Shown: positions 1-11,210, numbered from the stretch's first letter. The stretch: 64,000 nt of DNA from Vibrio sp. S9_S30 (GCF_014694455.1 NZ_JAAUWT010000007.1:124001-188000), one strand, 5' to 3'. Made by a program: numbers and translations. Notes: generated from the letters alone by a model not told the origin.

Positions 1-1106
1 GAAGCAGAGATCGTCATTTCACAGACCATGCACAAACGATCGACTTGTGGGTTTAAGGAGCACAACCCGTTAGACAGCACCTCAGGTAACATTGGAACCA
101 CCTGCGATGGGAAATAGACAGAGTTTCCTCGATTGATGGCTTCTTTATCCAAAGCCGTATTAGGGCGAACATAATAGCTCACATCCGCAATGGCCACCCA
201 GAGTCGCCAACCGCCACTGCGTTTCGCTTCACAATAGACAGCATCATCGAAATCTCGAGCATCTTCTCCATCGATTGTGACCAATGGCAATTCACGCAAG
301 TCCACTCGCCCTTTCTTTGCTTCTTCAGGAACATGCTCCGTTAGGTCCGCAATTTGTTTATCGACCTCTTCAGGCCAAACATCCGGAATTTGATGTGTAC
401 GGATGGCGATTTGGGTTTCCATTCCCGGAGCCATATTTTCCCCTAGCACCTCGAGTATTTGCCCTGTCATCCCACGAGATCGGCTTGCTCGACTTGTAAT
501 CTCTATGACGACAACATTGCCCATTCGGGCTCCGCAGCGATGCTCTTTAGGAATGAGGATATCTTGGCTAATGCGAGAATCATCCGGCACGACATATGAG
601 TACTCGTGCTCCATAAAATAGCGACCGACAATTTGAGTTTTGCGCTCTTCCAATATCCGAACAAGGCGCCCTTCCTTACGACCACGTTTGTCCATCCCAG
701 AGGGTTGCACCAATACGTAATCACCATGGATGATGGTTCTCATCTGGTGATGAGGCAGTAGAATATCGTTATCTCTTCCTTTGCTGCCTTCAGGTCTTAC
801 CCATCCAAATCCGTCTTTGTGTCCAATCACATACCCTTTAGTCAGTTCAAGTTTCTCTGGCAATACATAGCATTGACGACGAGTAAACACCAACTGTCCA
901 TCACGCTCCATCGCACGTAAACGTCGACGAAGTCCTTCATACTGCTCCTCCCCTGTGAGTTCCAGTGCGTCAAACATATCATTTCGATTCATCGGCACGT
1001 TTGCCTGAGTCAGAAATTCAATAATGAACTCCCGGCTAGGAATCGGATTTTCATATTTATCGGATTCACGCTCAGCAAAAGGATCAATGGGAGTGTTTTG
1101 AGACAT
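1..1106 (-). CDS. rnr: Ribonuclease R, N-terminal part (cut by window start)
   Basis: 3'-to-5' processive exoribonuclease that degrades structured RNA, including rRNA and mRNA, in the cytoplasm. I read it from the minus strand starting at the ATG complement at 1104-1106; about 368 codons are open to the window edge. The first ~90 residues look like the winged-helix RNase R/RNase B N-terminal domain, followed by cold-shock-type OB folds. The RNB catalytic signature [12 protein letters not shown] is visible at residues 279 onward, supplying the metal-binding aspartates. The rest of the RNB domain and the C-terminal S1 domain lie outside the window. In enterobacteria rnr follows nsrR and purA; here motX, hmp and lapC lie between them. 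Confidence 0.95.
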   Translation of the reverse strand, partial: MSQNTPIDPFAERESDKYENPIPSREFIIEFLTQANVPMNRNDMFDALELTGEEQYEGLRRRLRAMERDGQLVFTRRQCYVLPEKLELTKGYVIGHKDGFGWVRPEGSKGRDNDILLPHHQMRTIIHGDYVLVQPSGMDKRGRKEGRLVRILEERKTQIVGRYFMEHEYSYVVPDDSRISQDILIPKEHRCGARMGNVVVIEITSRASRSRGMTGQILEVLGENMAPGMETQIAIRTHQIPDVWPEEVDKQIADLTEHVPEEAKKGRVDLRELPLVTIDGEDARDFDDAVYCEAKRSGGWRLWVAIADVSYYVRPNTALDKEAINRGNSVYFPSQVVPMLPEVLSNGLCSLNPQVDRLCMVCEMTISA

Positions 1107-1385
1107 AAGCAGGCCTGCTATAGATTGGATAGACTCTAAGTATATCTAAATCTGACGATGACCGACAGCGCACACCGCTTTCTCGAGAAATATATCGCCA
1201 CATGGAAGGAATACGCTACAAGACAGCCAATTATTCGTCATATTGGACACATTGCTCCATACAGTGTCACGGATATTCAACCAAACAAAAGTTAGACAAT
1301 ATATAAACCTAACAAATGCCTGCTTGAAATTTTGCAAGGTTCCTTTGTACAATACTTACTCTTTTTTGTTCGTCCAATCATATTT

Positions 1386-3236
1386 ATGTCATTTTCTATA
1401 CTTCGCGATAACCTTCGCTTTAACTCGCGATGGATTTTTTGCCTCTTAATATTGAACGCTGTTTTATTGTCAGCGATAGGCCTGCCTTATGTCAGCTGGA
1501 TGGATATTCCAGAAGGTAGCTGGTTATCCTACCCTTACATTTTTTCGACTCAAATTGGACTGTTTGGTCTGATGGCGCTGCTGTGCGCCCTGCCTTCTCT
1601 GCTGCTGGTCTGGCTGCCAACGCGTGTCTTTAGATTCATCGCTGTACTGCCTTTCATCGCCACTGCAGCTTTAGTGGCTATCGATACCCAAGTGTATAAC
1701 CAGTACCGCTTTCACCTAAATGGCTTTGTCTTTGAATTGCTACTTCAAGGTGGAGAACAAGTCATTGATGTATCGTGGTTTACATTGCTGGCTGGAGGGG
1801 TGGTTGCATTTGGTCTTATCAACGCCATCATTATGACCATCGTCTTAGCGAATCGTTGGATAGAAGCAAAAAAACGCTACTTGCTACTCGGAATGACAGT
1901 TTGGTTTAGCTGCCTTGTGTTCAGCCAATTTACTCACGCCTGGAAGTATGCCAATTTCGATCAAGTGATCCCAAGTTATAGCCATCATTGGCCACTTTAT
2001 TTGCCTTTAACGGCAAATGATTACCTTGAGGATAAAGGCTGGGTAGAGCAGCAAGCAAGTCGCGATGCTCATACTCAAATGGCTAATCAAAGAGTAACCA
2101 ATTTAAACTACCCTTTGAAACCCATTCAGCAGGCAGAAAACGCAAACACTCCTAATATCTTGATGATCGTGTTGGACGCATGGCGTTTTGATGATGCCAA
2201 TGAACAGGTCACGCCGAATATAGAAAAGTTTGGTCAGCGCAGCTTGGTATTTAAAGAGCACCTTAGTGGGGGAAATTCAACCCAAATGGGGATCTTTAGC
2301 TTATTCTATGGCATACCTTCCACCTATTGGGATGCGGTTCGAGCTAGCCAACAGCAGCCCATGTTAATGGAAACCCTACATTCAAATAACTATGACATGT
2401 CCATTCACGGTTCAGCGCCATTACATAGCCCACCATTTGATCGAACAGTATTTGCTGGTATTAAAGATTTAGCGATCACGACTCTGGGCAATACTCCAGC
2501 AGAGCGGGATCGTAAAATTACCGACGACTTTTTGCAGTTCTTAGACAAACGTGATCAGAGCAAACCTTACTTTGGTTTTTTGTTTTACGATGCCGCGCAC
2601 GGAACCTCATTCCCTTCAGATATGGAGACACCGTTTACCCCCTATTGGGATCGCGTCGATCACGTTAAGTTAAACAATGATTTCGACCCAACGGAGTATC
2701 GTAATCGATACCGAAACTCACTGTACTATATTGATACATTAGTCGGTGAAATATTGGATGAACTGGAAGCATCGGGGGAATTGGACAATACCATCCTCGT
2801 TATTACGTCTGATCACGGTGAAGAATTTAACGATTACCAAAAGAACTATTGGGGACACGGCAGCAACTACGCCCCCGCTCAGGTTCATGTACCATTCTAC
2901 CTGTATCACCCTGAAAAAAGTGCCGATGTCGTGCACACCAGAACCAGTCACCTAGATGTTGCCCCTACATTAATGAAGCAAGCATTAAGCGTAACAAACG
3001 ATGTTCGTGATTACAGTGTTGGTGAAGACTTGTTTACAACCGACAGGCAAGAGAACTGGGTCATTGTTGGCAGTTATATAGATTATGGCATTGTTGGCGG
3101 AAATGAAATTATCGTCAATCGACCGGGTGGCTATACGGAAATTACTGACTTAGAGCTCAATAAAAAATCTGAGCGCACTATGCCCAACAGTGAACTCACA
3201 AAATTGCTTCAACAAATGTCGATATACGCAAAATAA
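1386..3236 (+). CDS. lapC: Inner-membrane sulfatase-fold LPS regulator LapC/YejM (DUF3413)
   Basis: Family role: LapC (YejM, PbgA) senses periplasmic LPS and restrains LapB-FtsH degradation of LpxC, balancing LPS and phospholipid. The product starting MSFSILRDN has about 616 residues. The first ~190 carry five hydrophobic segments (DUF3413), then a periplasmic alkaline-phosphatase/sulfatase-like domain begins near the ILMIVLDAWRFDD stretch (Asp about residue 264) and includes ITSDHGEEF. The position of the sulfatase nucleophile reads GGNSTQMG rather than the Cys/Ser-x-Pro-x-Arg of active sulfatases, as in other LapC proteins, so catalysis is doubtful. A longer frame opens at a TTG at 1332, but the ATG at 1386 fits family starts better. 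Divergent from rnr, convergent with nsrR. Confidence 0.88.
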   Translation: MSFSILRDNLRFNSRWIFCLLILNAVLLSAIGLPYVSWMDIPEGSWLSYPYIFSTQIGLFGLMALLCALPSLLLVWLPTRVFRFIAVLPFIATAALVAIDTQVYNQYRFHLNGFVFELLLQGGEQVIDVSWFTLLAGGVVAFGLINAIIMTIVLANRWIEAKKRYLLLGMTVWFSCLVFSQFTHAWKYANFDQVIPSYSHHWPLYLPLTANDYLEDKGWVEQQASRDAHTQMANQRVTNLNYPLKPIQQAENANTPNILMIVLDAWRFDDANEQVTPNIEKFGQRSLVFKEHLSGGNSTQMGIFSLFYGIPSTYWDAVRASQQQPMLMETLHSNNYDMSIHGSAPLHSPPFDRTVFAGIKDLAITTLGNTPAERDRKITDDFLQFLDKRDQSKPYFGFLFYDAAHGTSFPSDMETPFTPYWDRVDHVKLNNDFDPTEYRNRYRNSLYYIDTLVGEILDELEASGELDNTILVITSDHGEEFNDYQKNYWGHGSNYAPAQVHVPFYLYHPEKSADVVHTRTSHLDVAPTLMKQALSVTNDVRDYSVGEDLFTTDRQENWVIVGSYIDYGIVGGNEIIVNRPGGYTEITDLELNKKSERTMPNSELTKLLQQMSIYAK

Positions 3237-3265
3237 CCACATATGAAAACGACAGAAACCTAAAC

Positions 3266-3301
3266 GTAATCGTACGGAACCATACGGAACCGTACGATTA
3301 C
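3266..3301. terminator. Bidirectional hairpin between lapC and nsrR
   Basis: Perfect 12-bp inverted repeat, GTAATCGTACGG and CCGTACGATTAC, with a 12-nt loop. It overlaps the nsrR stop codon. The T-tract is short on the plus side, so termination strength is uncertain. Confidence 0.6.
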
Positions 3302-3720
3302 CTTTTAAGTAAAATGAGAAGCTCTGCGTTGTCCGTCAACATATCGGCAACAGTGCAATGATCAAGCTCGGCTAAAAAAGCCAATTTTGCACGCGCAAGG
3401 TGAGCCTTCAACTTACACGCAGGTGTAATATGGCAAAAATCCAGTGCGCAGTTCACCACATCCAAAGGTTCAATGTCTCTTACCACGTTTCCGATGACAA
3501 TAGTTTCAGCTGGGCGACCTAAGCATATCCCACCATTTTTTCCACGAACTGTTTTTACGTAACCAAGCTGCCCTAGCTTGTTTATAATCTTAACCATATG
3601 ATTTTTGGACACGTCAAAAGTCTCACTGACTTTTTGAATGCTCGTTAATTCTTCCGCAGGTAAAGAAGCCAAATAAATCAAGGCGCGAATACCAAAATCG
3701 GTAAAGTTCGTTAGTTGCAA
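3298..3720 (-). CDS. nsrR: Nitric-oxide-sensing Rrf2-family repressor NsrR
   Basis: Rrf2-type winged-helix repressor whose [4Fe-4S] cluster is nitrosylated by NO, releasing target promoters. Its 140 residues equal the family length. It starts [18 protein letters not shown], the typical NsrR N-terminus, with a helix-turn-helix near residues 28-50 ([12 protein letters not shown]). Three cluster cysteines are at C91, C96 and C102, the same spacing as enterobacterial NsrR. It is divergent from hmp, the main NO-detoxification target, and palindromic sites lie in the shared 111-bp gap, so both genes are probably NsrR controlled. Confidence 0.93.
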   Translation of the reverse strand: MQLTNFTDFGIRALIYLASLPAEELTSIQKVSETFDVSKNHMVKIINKLGQLGYVKTVRGKNGGICLGRPAETIVIGNVVRDIEPLDVVNCALDFCHITPACKLKAHLARAKLAFLAELDHCTVADMLTDNAELLILLKR

Positions 3721-3763
3721 ATCAAATTCCTCTTGTCTGAATAAATTGTAAATCTTTTATTGA

Positions 3764-3816
3764 CTAAAATATATATTTTAGATACAACTTAAAACATGCA
3801 TTATAAATATATGTTT
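3764..3816. promoter_or_regulatory. Candidate NsrR operators in the nsrR-hmp gap
   Basis: Two dyads lie between the divergent genes. Positions 3764-3781 form a perfect 18-bp palindrome (CTAAAATAT-ATATTTTAG). Positions 3792-3816 contain ACATGCAT facing AAATATATGT, resembling the gamma-proteobacterial NsrR box of two inverted AAGATGCATTT-like half-sites. Assignment rests on motif similarity and on the neighbouring genes. Confidence 0.6.
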
Positions 3817-3831
3817 AGATAGGAAGCAAAA

Positions 3832-5004
3832 ATGCTTAAGCAATCAACCATCAATATCGTAAAATCCACAGCACCACTTTTAGCCGAAACCGGCCCTGCA
3901 TTAACAACACATTTCTACAACAGAATGTTCACTCATAATCCTGAACTAAAGGATATATTTAACTTAACCCACCAAGAAAACGGCGCTCAAAGAGAGGCGC
4001 TTTTCAATGCCGTACACGGTTACGCAGCAAACATCGATAATATTGAAGTGCTCCTGCCTGTTGTGGAAAAAATTGCTCAAAAGCATACCAGTTTCAACAT
4101 TACCTCAGAGCAATACCAAATCGTTGGTCGTCACCTTCTTGCAACAATAGATGAGTTATACAATCCGGGTCAGGAAGTCTTGGAAGCATGGGGAGAAGCC
4201 TATGGTTTGCTTGCCAAAGTGTTTATAGACCGCGAAGAGTCAATTTACTCTGAGACAGAAGCTCAAACAGGCGGATGGCGTGGAACACGTGAATTTGTCG
4301 TTAAACAGAAGATTAAAGAGAGCGAAGTCATTACCAGTTTTGTTTTTGAGCCAAAGGATCAGAAACCCGTGGTTGATTATAAGCCTGGTCAATACTTAGG
4401 TATATACCTCAAACCTGAGCAATTTGAGTACCAAGAAATTCGACAATACAGCCTGTCAGACGCGCCAAATGGCAACAGCTATAGGATTTCAGTAAAACGT
4501 GAATCAGAAGGTGTTGTTTCAAACTTTTTACACAATCACTTGCAAGTCGGTGACACAGTTAATCTAGCACCGCCATGTGGCGATTTCTTTTTCAGCAGCG
4601 ATCAATTTACACCTGTCGCTCTGATTTCTGCTGGCGTAGGGGTAACGCCACTGCTCTCCATGATAGAAACCATTAAAAATACCCACCAAGCACCTATCCA
4701 TTGGCTACACGCAACAGAAAACCAAGAGCATCATGCTTTCTCCGAACGGGTAAATGAATTGGAAGAAACTTATGAATTGATCAACCAGTTCAACTGGTAT
4801 AGAGAACATAAAGGAGAAGAAAATGTGAGGTCGGGTTTCATGACGCTGAAACAGATCAAGGAACGTATTAACTGGCAAGAAACTGACTTTTATTTCTGTG
4901 GCCCCGTGGCCTTTATGCAGTTCGCGGCGAATCAGCTGTTAGAACTTGGCGTGTCAAAAGAACGCATTCACTATGAGTGCTTTGGTCCTCATAAAGTACT
5001 GTAA
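3832..5004 (+). CDS. hmp: Flavohaemoprotein, nitric oxide dioxygenase
   Basis: Cytoplasmic enzyme oxidising NO to nitrate using O2 and NAD(P)H. Domains in order: globin (about 1-140), FAD-binding ferredoxin-reductase domain (about 150-260) and NAD-binding domain (about 265-390). The haem-pocket residues Tyr29, Gln53 and proximal His85 are all present. The flavin motif RQYSLSDAP and the NAD-binding [10 protein letters not shown] segment are clear, and the protein ends near CFGPHKVL. At 390 residues it matches the family. Preceded by an AGGAAG ribosome site and by NsrR-like dyads; divergent from nsrR. Confidence 0.95.
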   Translation: MLKQSTINIVKSTAPLLAETGPALTTHFYNRMFTHNPELKDIFNLTHQENGAQREALFNAVHGYAANIDNIEVLLPVVEKIAQKHTSFNITSEQYQIVGRHLLATIDELYNPGQEVLEAWGEAYGLLAKVFIDREESIYSETEAQTGGWRGTREFVVKQKIKESEVITSFVFEPKDQKPVVDYKPGQYLGIYLKPEQFEYQEIRQYSLSDAPNGNSYRISVKRESEGVVSNFLHNHLQVGDTVNLAPPCGDFFFSSDQFTPVALISAGVGVTPLLSMIETIKNTHQAPIHWLHATENQEHHAFSERVNELEETYELINQFNWYREHKGEENVRSGFMTLKQIKERINWQETDFYFCGPVAFMQFAANQLLELGVSKERIHYECFGPHKVL

Positions 5005-5017
5005 ATTTCACTTCGAG

Positions 5018-5054
5018 AATCAACATGCTCGAATACTTTGAGCATGTTGATTTT
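5018..5054. terminator. Bidirectional terminator between hmp and motX
   Basis: Perfect 13-bp inverted repeat (AATCAACATGCTC / GAGCATGTTGATT) with a 9-nt loop, followed by a T-rich run on the plus strand. It sits between the convergent hmp and motX stops. Confidence 0.75.
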
Positions 5055-5691
5055 ACCAGAATGTAGAACGCCGCTTAGCTCTCGCGATAATATTTTCTGG
5101 CATACGCTGTTCCAACCCTTGCCGAAGCATAGAGATCCTACGATGCTGACGTGTATCTGGCGTCACCGAATTATATAACCAGCGATACGCATCTTCGTAA
5201 TCCAAAGGACTACCATAGTCTCGAAGTAACAGTTCAGCCAACTGAATTCGAGCGTTGATATTACCCATAGATGCCGCCTCCCGAAGGTAAGGAATCGCAC
5301 GCTCCTTATCTTGCTGAACCAACGTCCCTCGAGAATAATACCGCCCTATTTGCTCTAGAGCCGCAGGTAGACCTTGGTTTGCCGCATTTTCCATGTAGTA
5401 GAGACCTAACTCCACATCCTGATCAACACAGACTCCCCACGCCAGCATATCGCCATATAAAAATTCATAAGCAGGCAGGCTTATTCGAGTCGCACGAGCA
5501 ACGATATCCTCTACAAGCTGGCAGTTGTCGGCCTTCACCCGTTCTAGATGTTTGTTCTTTTCAATCAGATTGATCAGTTCAGCTTCGGTGTAAACTGGCA
5601 CAGGCTCCCCAATATGGTCATCTGCATTTGCAATACCAACTCGGGAGCACAATGCGAGTAACAACGAAGCCGTTACAGCTCGTAGTTTCAT
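5053..5691 (-). CDS. motX: Sodium-type flagellar motor protein MotX
   Basis: Periplasmic T-ring protein that, with MotY, anchors the PomA/PomB sodium-driven stators of the Vibrio polar flagellum. The 212 residues begin with a signal peptide (MKLRAVTASLLLALCSRVGIANA). Sel1-like repeats occupy about residues 75-175 (LYYMENAANQGLPAALEQIGRYY; AIPYLREAASMGNINARIQLAELL), which together with the length and the purA neighbour match MotX. A few cysteines are present (for example C57 region and VCVDQD). A sigma-28 promoter lies directly upstream. It is not part of the purA operon: a terminator separates them. Confidence 0.88.
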   Translation of the reverse strand: MKLRAVTASLLLALCSRVGIANADDHIGEPVPVYTEAELINLIEKNKHLERVKADNCQLVEDIVARATRISLPAYEFLYGDMLAWGVCVDQDVELGLYYMENAANQGLPAALEQIGRYYSRGTLVQQDKERAIPYLREAASMGNINARIQLAELLLRDYGSPLDYEDAYRWLYNSVTPDTRQHRRISMLRQGLEQRMPENIIARAKRRSTFW

Positions 5692-5721
5692 AATCGCACT
5701 CTTTATTCATACCGTGCTTTT

Positions 5722-5778
5722 GTATCGGCAATTCCCGCTAACTCTTTAGACAAGTATTGCCGATCTTTGGCAATACTT
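5722..5778 (-). promoter_or_regulatory. Sigma-28 (FliA) promoter of motX plus adjacent dyad
   Basis: Read on the minus strand: TAAA (5745-5748), a 15-nt spacer, then GCCGATAC (5722-5729), one base off the flagellar sigma-28 consensus TAAA-N15-GCCGATAA, about 30 nt before the motX ATG. Just upstream is a perfect 10-bp inverted repeat (5752-5761 and 5769-5778, AAGTATTGCC/GGCAATACTT) of unknown role. Confidence 0.8.
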
Positions 5779-5816
5779 TGCCAGAGAGCGAATAAAAAGT
5801 AACCGAAAATGATATA

Positions 5817-5846
5817 AAAATGCCAGCTTAAAAAAGCTGGCATTTT
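5817..5846. terminator. purA terminator
   Basis: Inverted repeat AAAATGCCAGCTT / AAGCTGGCATTTT flanked by A and T runs, directly after the purA stop on the minus strand. Confidence 0.8.
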
Positions 5847-5868
5847 AAATCATTTTAAGTTCAGTTGG

Positions 5869-7206
<1,338 letters not shown>

Positions 7207-7385
7207 TTAAAAATGGATTCTAGCACCTTAAAATAAAAGATGCAGTCATTTTTTAGGCATAGAAGTGAAACACTTGCTCAACCTTATGTCTTGGAAGGAA
7301 TAATAACTGAGCACTAGAATAATAAAGGCGGCAACCCCTTATCCCTGTAGATAAAATGGTTGTGGAATGGGCTCTGAGAGAGGGG

Positions 7386-7571
7386 CTATGAAAACACGTA
7401 AGCGATGACCGCTCCCGCGACTACCAAGCAACCACCTATTCTTCTAAGTTGATTGTCTTCCTGCTCACTAAGCTGCTTGATCATATTACGCCACCCGTTA
7501 GGAACAAATAAGGGGCCAAGACCTTCAACGATAAGAACCAACCCAAAAGCGAGCCATAAAGAGTCTGACAT
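7386..7571 (-). CDS. yjeT: Small inner-membrane protein YjeT (DUF2065)
   Basis: A 61-residue protein of unknown function with two hydrophobic segments (WLAFGLVLIVEGLGPLFV and IGGCLVVAGAVIAYVF) separated by a short charged stretch, as usual for DUF2065. It lies between hflC and purA, the same place as E. coli yjeT. A terminator after hflC (7604-7626) separates it from the hfl genes, so it may be expressed by read-through or from a promoter in the gap. Confidence 0.85.
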   Translation of the reverse strand: MSDSLWLAFGLVLIVEGLGPLFVPNGWRNMIKQLSEQEDNQLRRIGGCLVVAGAVIAYVFS

Positions 7572-7603
7572 AACGTGTCTTTTCCTATTAGGTTAATGGG
7601 TAC

Positions 7604-7626
7604 AAAAAAGCCCCTTTCGGGGCTTT
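7604..7626 (-). terminator. Terminator after hflC
   Basis: AAAGCCCC-TTTC-GGGGCTTT stem followed by a six-T run on the minus strand, just beyond the hflC stop. Confidence 0.85.
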
Positions 7627-7647
7627 ACCGTGTTTTATTACCTTGCG

Positions 7648-8691
7648 CTATTTGCTGCCTATAGCATCATTCATGTACTTGAAGAACTCACTGTTCGGAT
7701 CAAGCACAAGAATATCACTCTTACTGCTGAATGATTTCTCATACGCACTCAGAGAACGAAGGAAGCTATAAAACTCAGGGTCTTTACTGTATGAATCAGA
7801 GTAAATCTTAGCTGCAGTTGCATCCGCTTCACCTCGGGTGACTCGCGCAGTTCTGTCTGCTTCCGCCAACACAGTCGCCACTTCAAGCTCCGCTTGAGCG
7901 CGAATAACCTCGGCTTTCTCGCGACCTTGAGAACGGTGCTTACGGGCTACAGATTCACGCTCCGCACGCATACGGCGATAGATTGATTCACTGATTTCAT
8001 CTGGCAAGTTGATTTTCTTCATACGAAAGTCAACCACTTCAATACCTAAGTCATTACTTGCACTGACGCGAGTATCGTTCAGTACATCAGCCATGACCTT
8101 GTCACGCTCACCGTCGATCTCTAAAGCTTGTTTAGCCGCTTCAGATGCTAACTCTGCGGCGCTCAGATCTTTTGGAAGTACATCGTTATTACGAGGACCA
8201 GACACAATTTGCTTGATCTCACGAGCACCAATTTCAGAACGAAGAACATCCGTTACTTTACGTTCAAGTAGTGCTTGAGCAGTCAGTGTGTCACCACCAC
8301 CGGTTGCCAAGTAGTACTGACCAAAATCATCAATTCTCCACTTAACGTAAGAATCGATGATCACGTCTTTTTTCTCAGACGTAACAAAACGATCGGCACG
8401 TCCGTCCATCGTTTGAATACGCGCATCCAGACGTTTCACACGATCAAACAAAGGTAATTTGAAGTGCAAGCCAGGGTTGTAAATTTTAGAGATAATGACA
8501 GGTTTGCCGTTTTCATCTAGAACGTTAACAACGGTTTCTATGCCGTTTTCAACAATGGTTTCTGTTTCCGTGTCTTTTTGAACTTCACCAAAGCGGATAA
8601 CAATACCCTTTTCACCTTCAGGAATCACAAATACAGACATGAGGAACAGCGCGAGCGCTACAACGAGTAAAGGGATCATTAATTTACGCAT
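7648..8691 (-). CDS. hflC: FtsH-protease modulator HflC (SPFH family)
   Basis: Membrane-anchored partner of HflK; the complex cages FtsH and limits access to membrane substrates. 347 residues, a little longer than E. coli (334). N-terminal transmembrane segment (LMIPLLVVALALFLMSVFVI, about 4-24), then an SPFH/prohibitin domain (GEKGIVIRFGEV onward) and a charged coiled-coil (about 230-285, RRMRAERESVARKHRSQ). An extra loop near residues 40-70 (DTETETIVENGIETVVNVL) explains the greater length. It starts 2 nt after the hflK stop, so the two are translated together. Confidence 0.93.
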   Translation of the reverse strand: MRKLMIPLLVVALALFLMSVFVIPEGEKGIVIRFGEVQKDTETETIVENGIETVVNVLDENGKPVIISKIYNPGLHFKLPLFDRVKRLDARIQTMDGRADRFVTSEKKDVIIDSYVKWRIDDFGQYYLATGGGDTLTAQALLERKVTDVLRSEIGAREIKQIVSGPRNNDVLPKDLSAAELASEAAKQALEIDGERDKVMADVLNDTRVSASNDLGIEVVDFRMKKINLPDEISESIYRRMRAERESVARKHRSQGREKAEVIRAQAELEVATVLAEADRTARVTRGEADATAAKIYSDSYSKDPEFYSFLRSLSAYEKSFSSKSDILVLDPNSEFFKYMNDAIGSK

Positions 8692-8693
8692 AA

Positions 8694-9875
8694 TTAGTAT
8701 CTCCCTTGACGTGAGCCGCTAGAGCGAGACTGCGTGGAGGATGAGGTATCAGTACGCTCTGATTCCAATTCGATCTGATCATATGCCGATGACGATTTTG
8801 CCTTACGTTTAGTATTTGATGTTTCGGCTGCCTGACCCGTAATCTTATCGATTGGCAGGTACAATAGGTTACCGCTGGACTCAGAATCAATGAGAACCTT
8901 CGATGTACTGGTGTACACTTCTTCCATTGTGTCTAAGTACAAACGAGCACGAGTTACATCAGGAGCCGCTTGGTATTCAGGTAATAGCTTCTCAAATTGA
9001 GCAACCTGACCAAGTGCTTCATTAATTGTACGTTCAGAATAACCCAACGCTTCTTTCTTCAAACGTTCTGAACGACCCGTTGCTTTAGGCAAGATTTCAT
9101 TCTTATAAGCTTCCGCTTCTCGAACAAAACGCTCTTCATCTTCTCGAGCTGCAATCGCGTCATCAAACGCATCTTTTACCTGCTCAGGTGGACGCGCCGA
9201 CTGGAAGTTCACATCCACAACCACAATGCCCATATCGTAACCATCAATAATACGATTGAGTGTTTCTTGCGTGCTTTGACGGATTTGCTGGCGACCACTC
9301 GTCAGAATGCTATCCATCAGAGAATCACCAATTACCGCACGAAGCGCGGAGTCAGTAGCCTGACGCAAGCTGTCATCAGCATTGGTTACGACATATAGAT
9401 ATTTGTATGGGTCAGAAACACGATACTGAACACCCATTTCAACGGTTACAACGTTTTCATCTTTTGTCAGCATCAAGCCAGACGCTCTCAGTGAGCGAAT
9501 TGCTTGCACATTAACCAGTTCATAAGTATCGATAAATTTAGGGTGCCACTTAAGACCGGGGCCTTCAATTCGATCTTCTTTACCTAAGCGTAAAACAACA
9601 GAACGCTCTGCTTCGCCTACGGTGTAGAAACCAGACACAACCCAAATTACGATGGCAACAACTGCAATCAAACCTAAACCGATAGCACCGCCGCCACCGA
9701 TAGAAGCGCCGTTGCCTCCGCGCTTACCAAATTTTCCACCCAGCTTCTGACTCAGCTTATTAAACACTTCATCTAAATCTGGTGGACCTTGATCACGACC
9801 ACGATTTTTATTCCCCCAAGGGTCTTTATCGCGACCATTATCGCCGTTGTTATTTCCAGGCTCATTCCACGCCAT
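8694..9875 (-). CDS. hflK: FtsH-protease modulator HflK (SPFH family)
   Basis: Partner of HflC in the HflKC-FtsH complex. 393 residues. A Gly/Asn-rich cytoplasmic N-terminus (MAWNEPGNNNGDNGRDKDPW) precedes a transmembrane segment (about 67-85, IGLGLIAVVAIVIWVVSGF), an SPFH domain (VGEAERSVVLRLG) and a long periplasmic helix (about 245-320). The C-terminus is Ser/Arg-rich and probably disordered. Lies between hflX and hflC in the conserved order. Confidence 0.94.
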   Translation of the reverse strand: MAWNEPGNNNGDNGRDKDPWGNKNRGRDQGPPDLDEVFNKLSQKLGGKFGKRGGNGASIGGGGAIGLGLIAVVAIVIWVVSGFYTVGEAERSVVLRLGKEDRIEGPGLKWHPKFIDTYELVNVQAIRSLRASGLMLTKDENVVTVEMGVQYRVSDPYKYLYVVTNADDSLRQATDSALRAVIGDSLMDSILTSGRQQIRQSTQETLNRIIDGYDMGIVVVDVNFQSARPPEQVKDAFDDAIAAREDEERFVREAEAYKNEILPKATGRSERLKKEALGYSERTINEALGQVAQFEKLLPEYQAAPDVTRARLYLDTMEEVYTSTSKVLIDSESSGNLLYLPIDKITGQAAETSNTKRKAKSSSAYDQIELESERTDTSSSTQSRSSGSRQGRY

Positions 9876-9920
9876 TAGAAAGCTCCATCATTTGATATGA
9901 CGTTATACTGTAGCAGTCCA

Positions 9921-11210
9921 TTAAGTAACTATAAAGTCGCCTAAAACTGCCCCTTCTCTTTTTTCTAGTCTAGACCAATCTACTTGTTGCATTCGGACGT
10001 CGATCAGTAAATTACCTTCCTTATCATACGCTTCTTGTTGAATGCTTTTCAATTGGAAGAATGTACTTCGAAATTTTCCCTGATACAGGGGAGGAATTCG
10101 GAGGTGATACTGCACCATTTGACTCGCTAACCGCTTGGTGAGTGCGTCAAACAACAGCTTCAAGCCCTCGCCTTCCATCGCCGAAACCCAAACACGTTGA
10201 GGAATACCCTCATCATTGTATTCTATTCTAGGCTGTTGGCCTTCCATATTGTCAATCTTGTTCATGACGACGAGCATTGGCACTTCATGGGCATCAATCT
10301 CTTCAAGTACTTCATGAACAGCATGGATATTCTCACGAAAACGCTCGTCACTGGCATCGACAACATGTAACAAAATGTCAGCTTCTTGCGTTTCTTGCAA
10401 TGTAGCTTTAAATGCAGCAACTAAGTCATGAGGAAGGTGTCGGATAAATCCAACGGTATCCGCCAAAATAGCCATTCCTACATCGTCTAATTCAATCTTA
10501 CGTAACGTTGGATCTAACGTAGCAAATAATTGATCTGCTGCGTAAACACCCGCTTCGGTAATCCGATTAAATAATGTCGATTTACCCGCATTGGTGTAAC
10601 CAACTAAAGACAAGGTTGGAATTTCTGCACGATGACGAGCTCGGCGACCTTGCTCCCTTTGCTTCGCTACCTTCTCAAGGCGTCGAAGGATGGCTTTAAT
10701 ACGATCACGCAACAAACGCCGGTCAGTTTCTAACTGAGTTTCACCTGGTCCTCGAAGACCTATCCCACCTTTTTGTCGCTCTAAGTGCGTCCAACCACGA
10801 ATGAGGCGCGTCGATAGATGGCGCAGTTGAGCCAATTCTACTTGCAATTTACCTTCATGAGTTCGAGCACGCTGAGCAAAAATATCTAAGATAAGACCAG
10901 TTCGATCCAATACGCGACACTTAAAAAGTTGTTCGAGATTTCGTTCTTGGGCAGGAGAAAGGGAGTGGTTAAAGATCACGATTTCCGCTCCAGCACTTTG
11001 CACTGCTTGAGCAATTTCTTGAGCTTTACCCTCCCCGACATAGTATTTAGGGTGTGGGGACTGACGACTGCCAGTGATAACTTGCAGAACTTCAACCCCT
11101 GCGGACTTCACTAGCATTTCACATTCTGCTAGATCGTCCCATTCACCTTCTTGCGTGAAGTTGATATGAACAAGTACAGCCTGCTCACCGGCTTCATAAC
11201 GGTCAAACAA
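9921..11210 (-). CDS. hflX: Ribosome-associated GTPase HflX
   Basis: GTPase that splits or rescues stalled 70S ribosomes, mainly in stress. 429 residues. An N-terminal HflX domain (about 1-110) and coiled-coil linker with GLRGPGETQLETDRR (about 160) are followed by the G domain: G1 GYTNAGKSTLFN, G3 DTVGFI, G4 NKID. It lies 26 nt downstream of hfq and upstream of hflK; co-transcription is likely. Confidence 0.95.
   Translation of the reverse strand: MFDRYEAGEQAVLVHINFTQEGEWDDLAECEMLVKSAGVEVLQVITGSRQSPHPKYYVGEGKAQEIAQAVQSAGAEIVIFNHSLSPAQERNLEQLFKCRVLDRTGLILDIFAQRARTHEGKLQVELAQLRHLSTRLIRGWTHLERQKGGIGLRGPGETQLETDRRLLRDRIKAILRRLEKVAKQREQGRRARHRAEIPTLSLVGYTNAGKSTLFNRITEAGVYAADQLFATLDPTLRKIELDDVGMAILADTVGFIRHLPHDLVAAFKATLQETQEADILLHVVDASDERFRENIHAVHEVLEEIDAHEVPMLVVMNKIDNMEGQQPRIEYNDEGIPQRVWVSAMEGEGLKLLFDALTKRLASQMVQYHLRIPPLYQGKFRSTFFQLKSIQQEAYDKEGNLLIDVRMQQVDWSRLEKREGAVLGDFIVT

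Noticed and set aside
5271..5573. 100-codon frame opposite motX
   Set aside because: Antisense shadow of motX with low-complexity composition.
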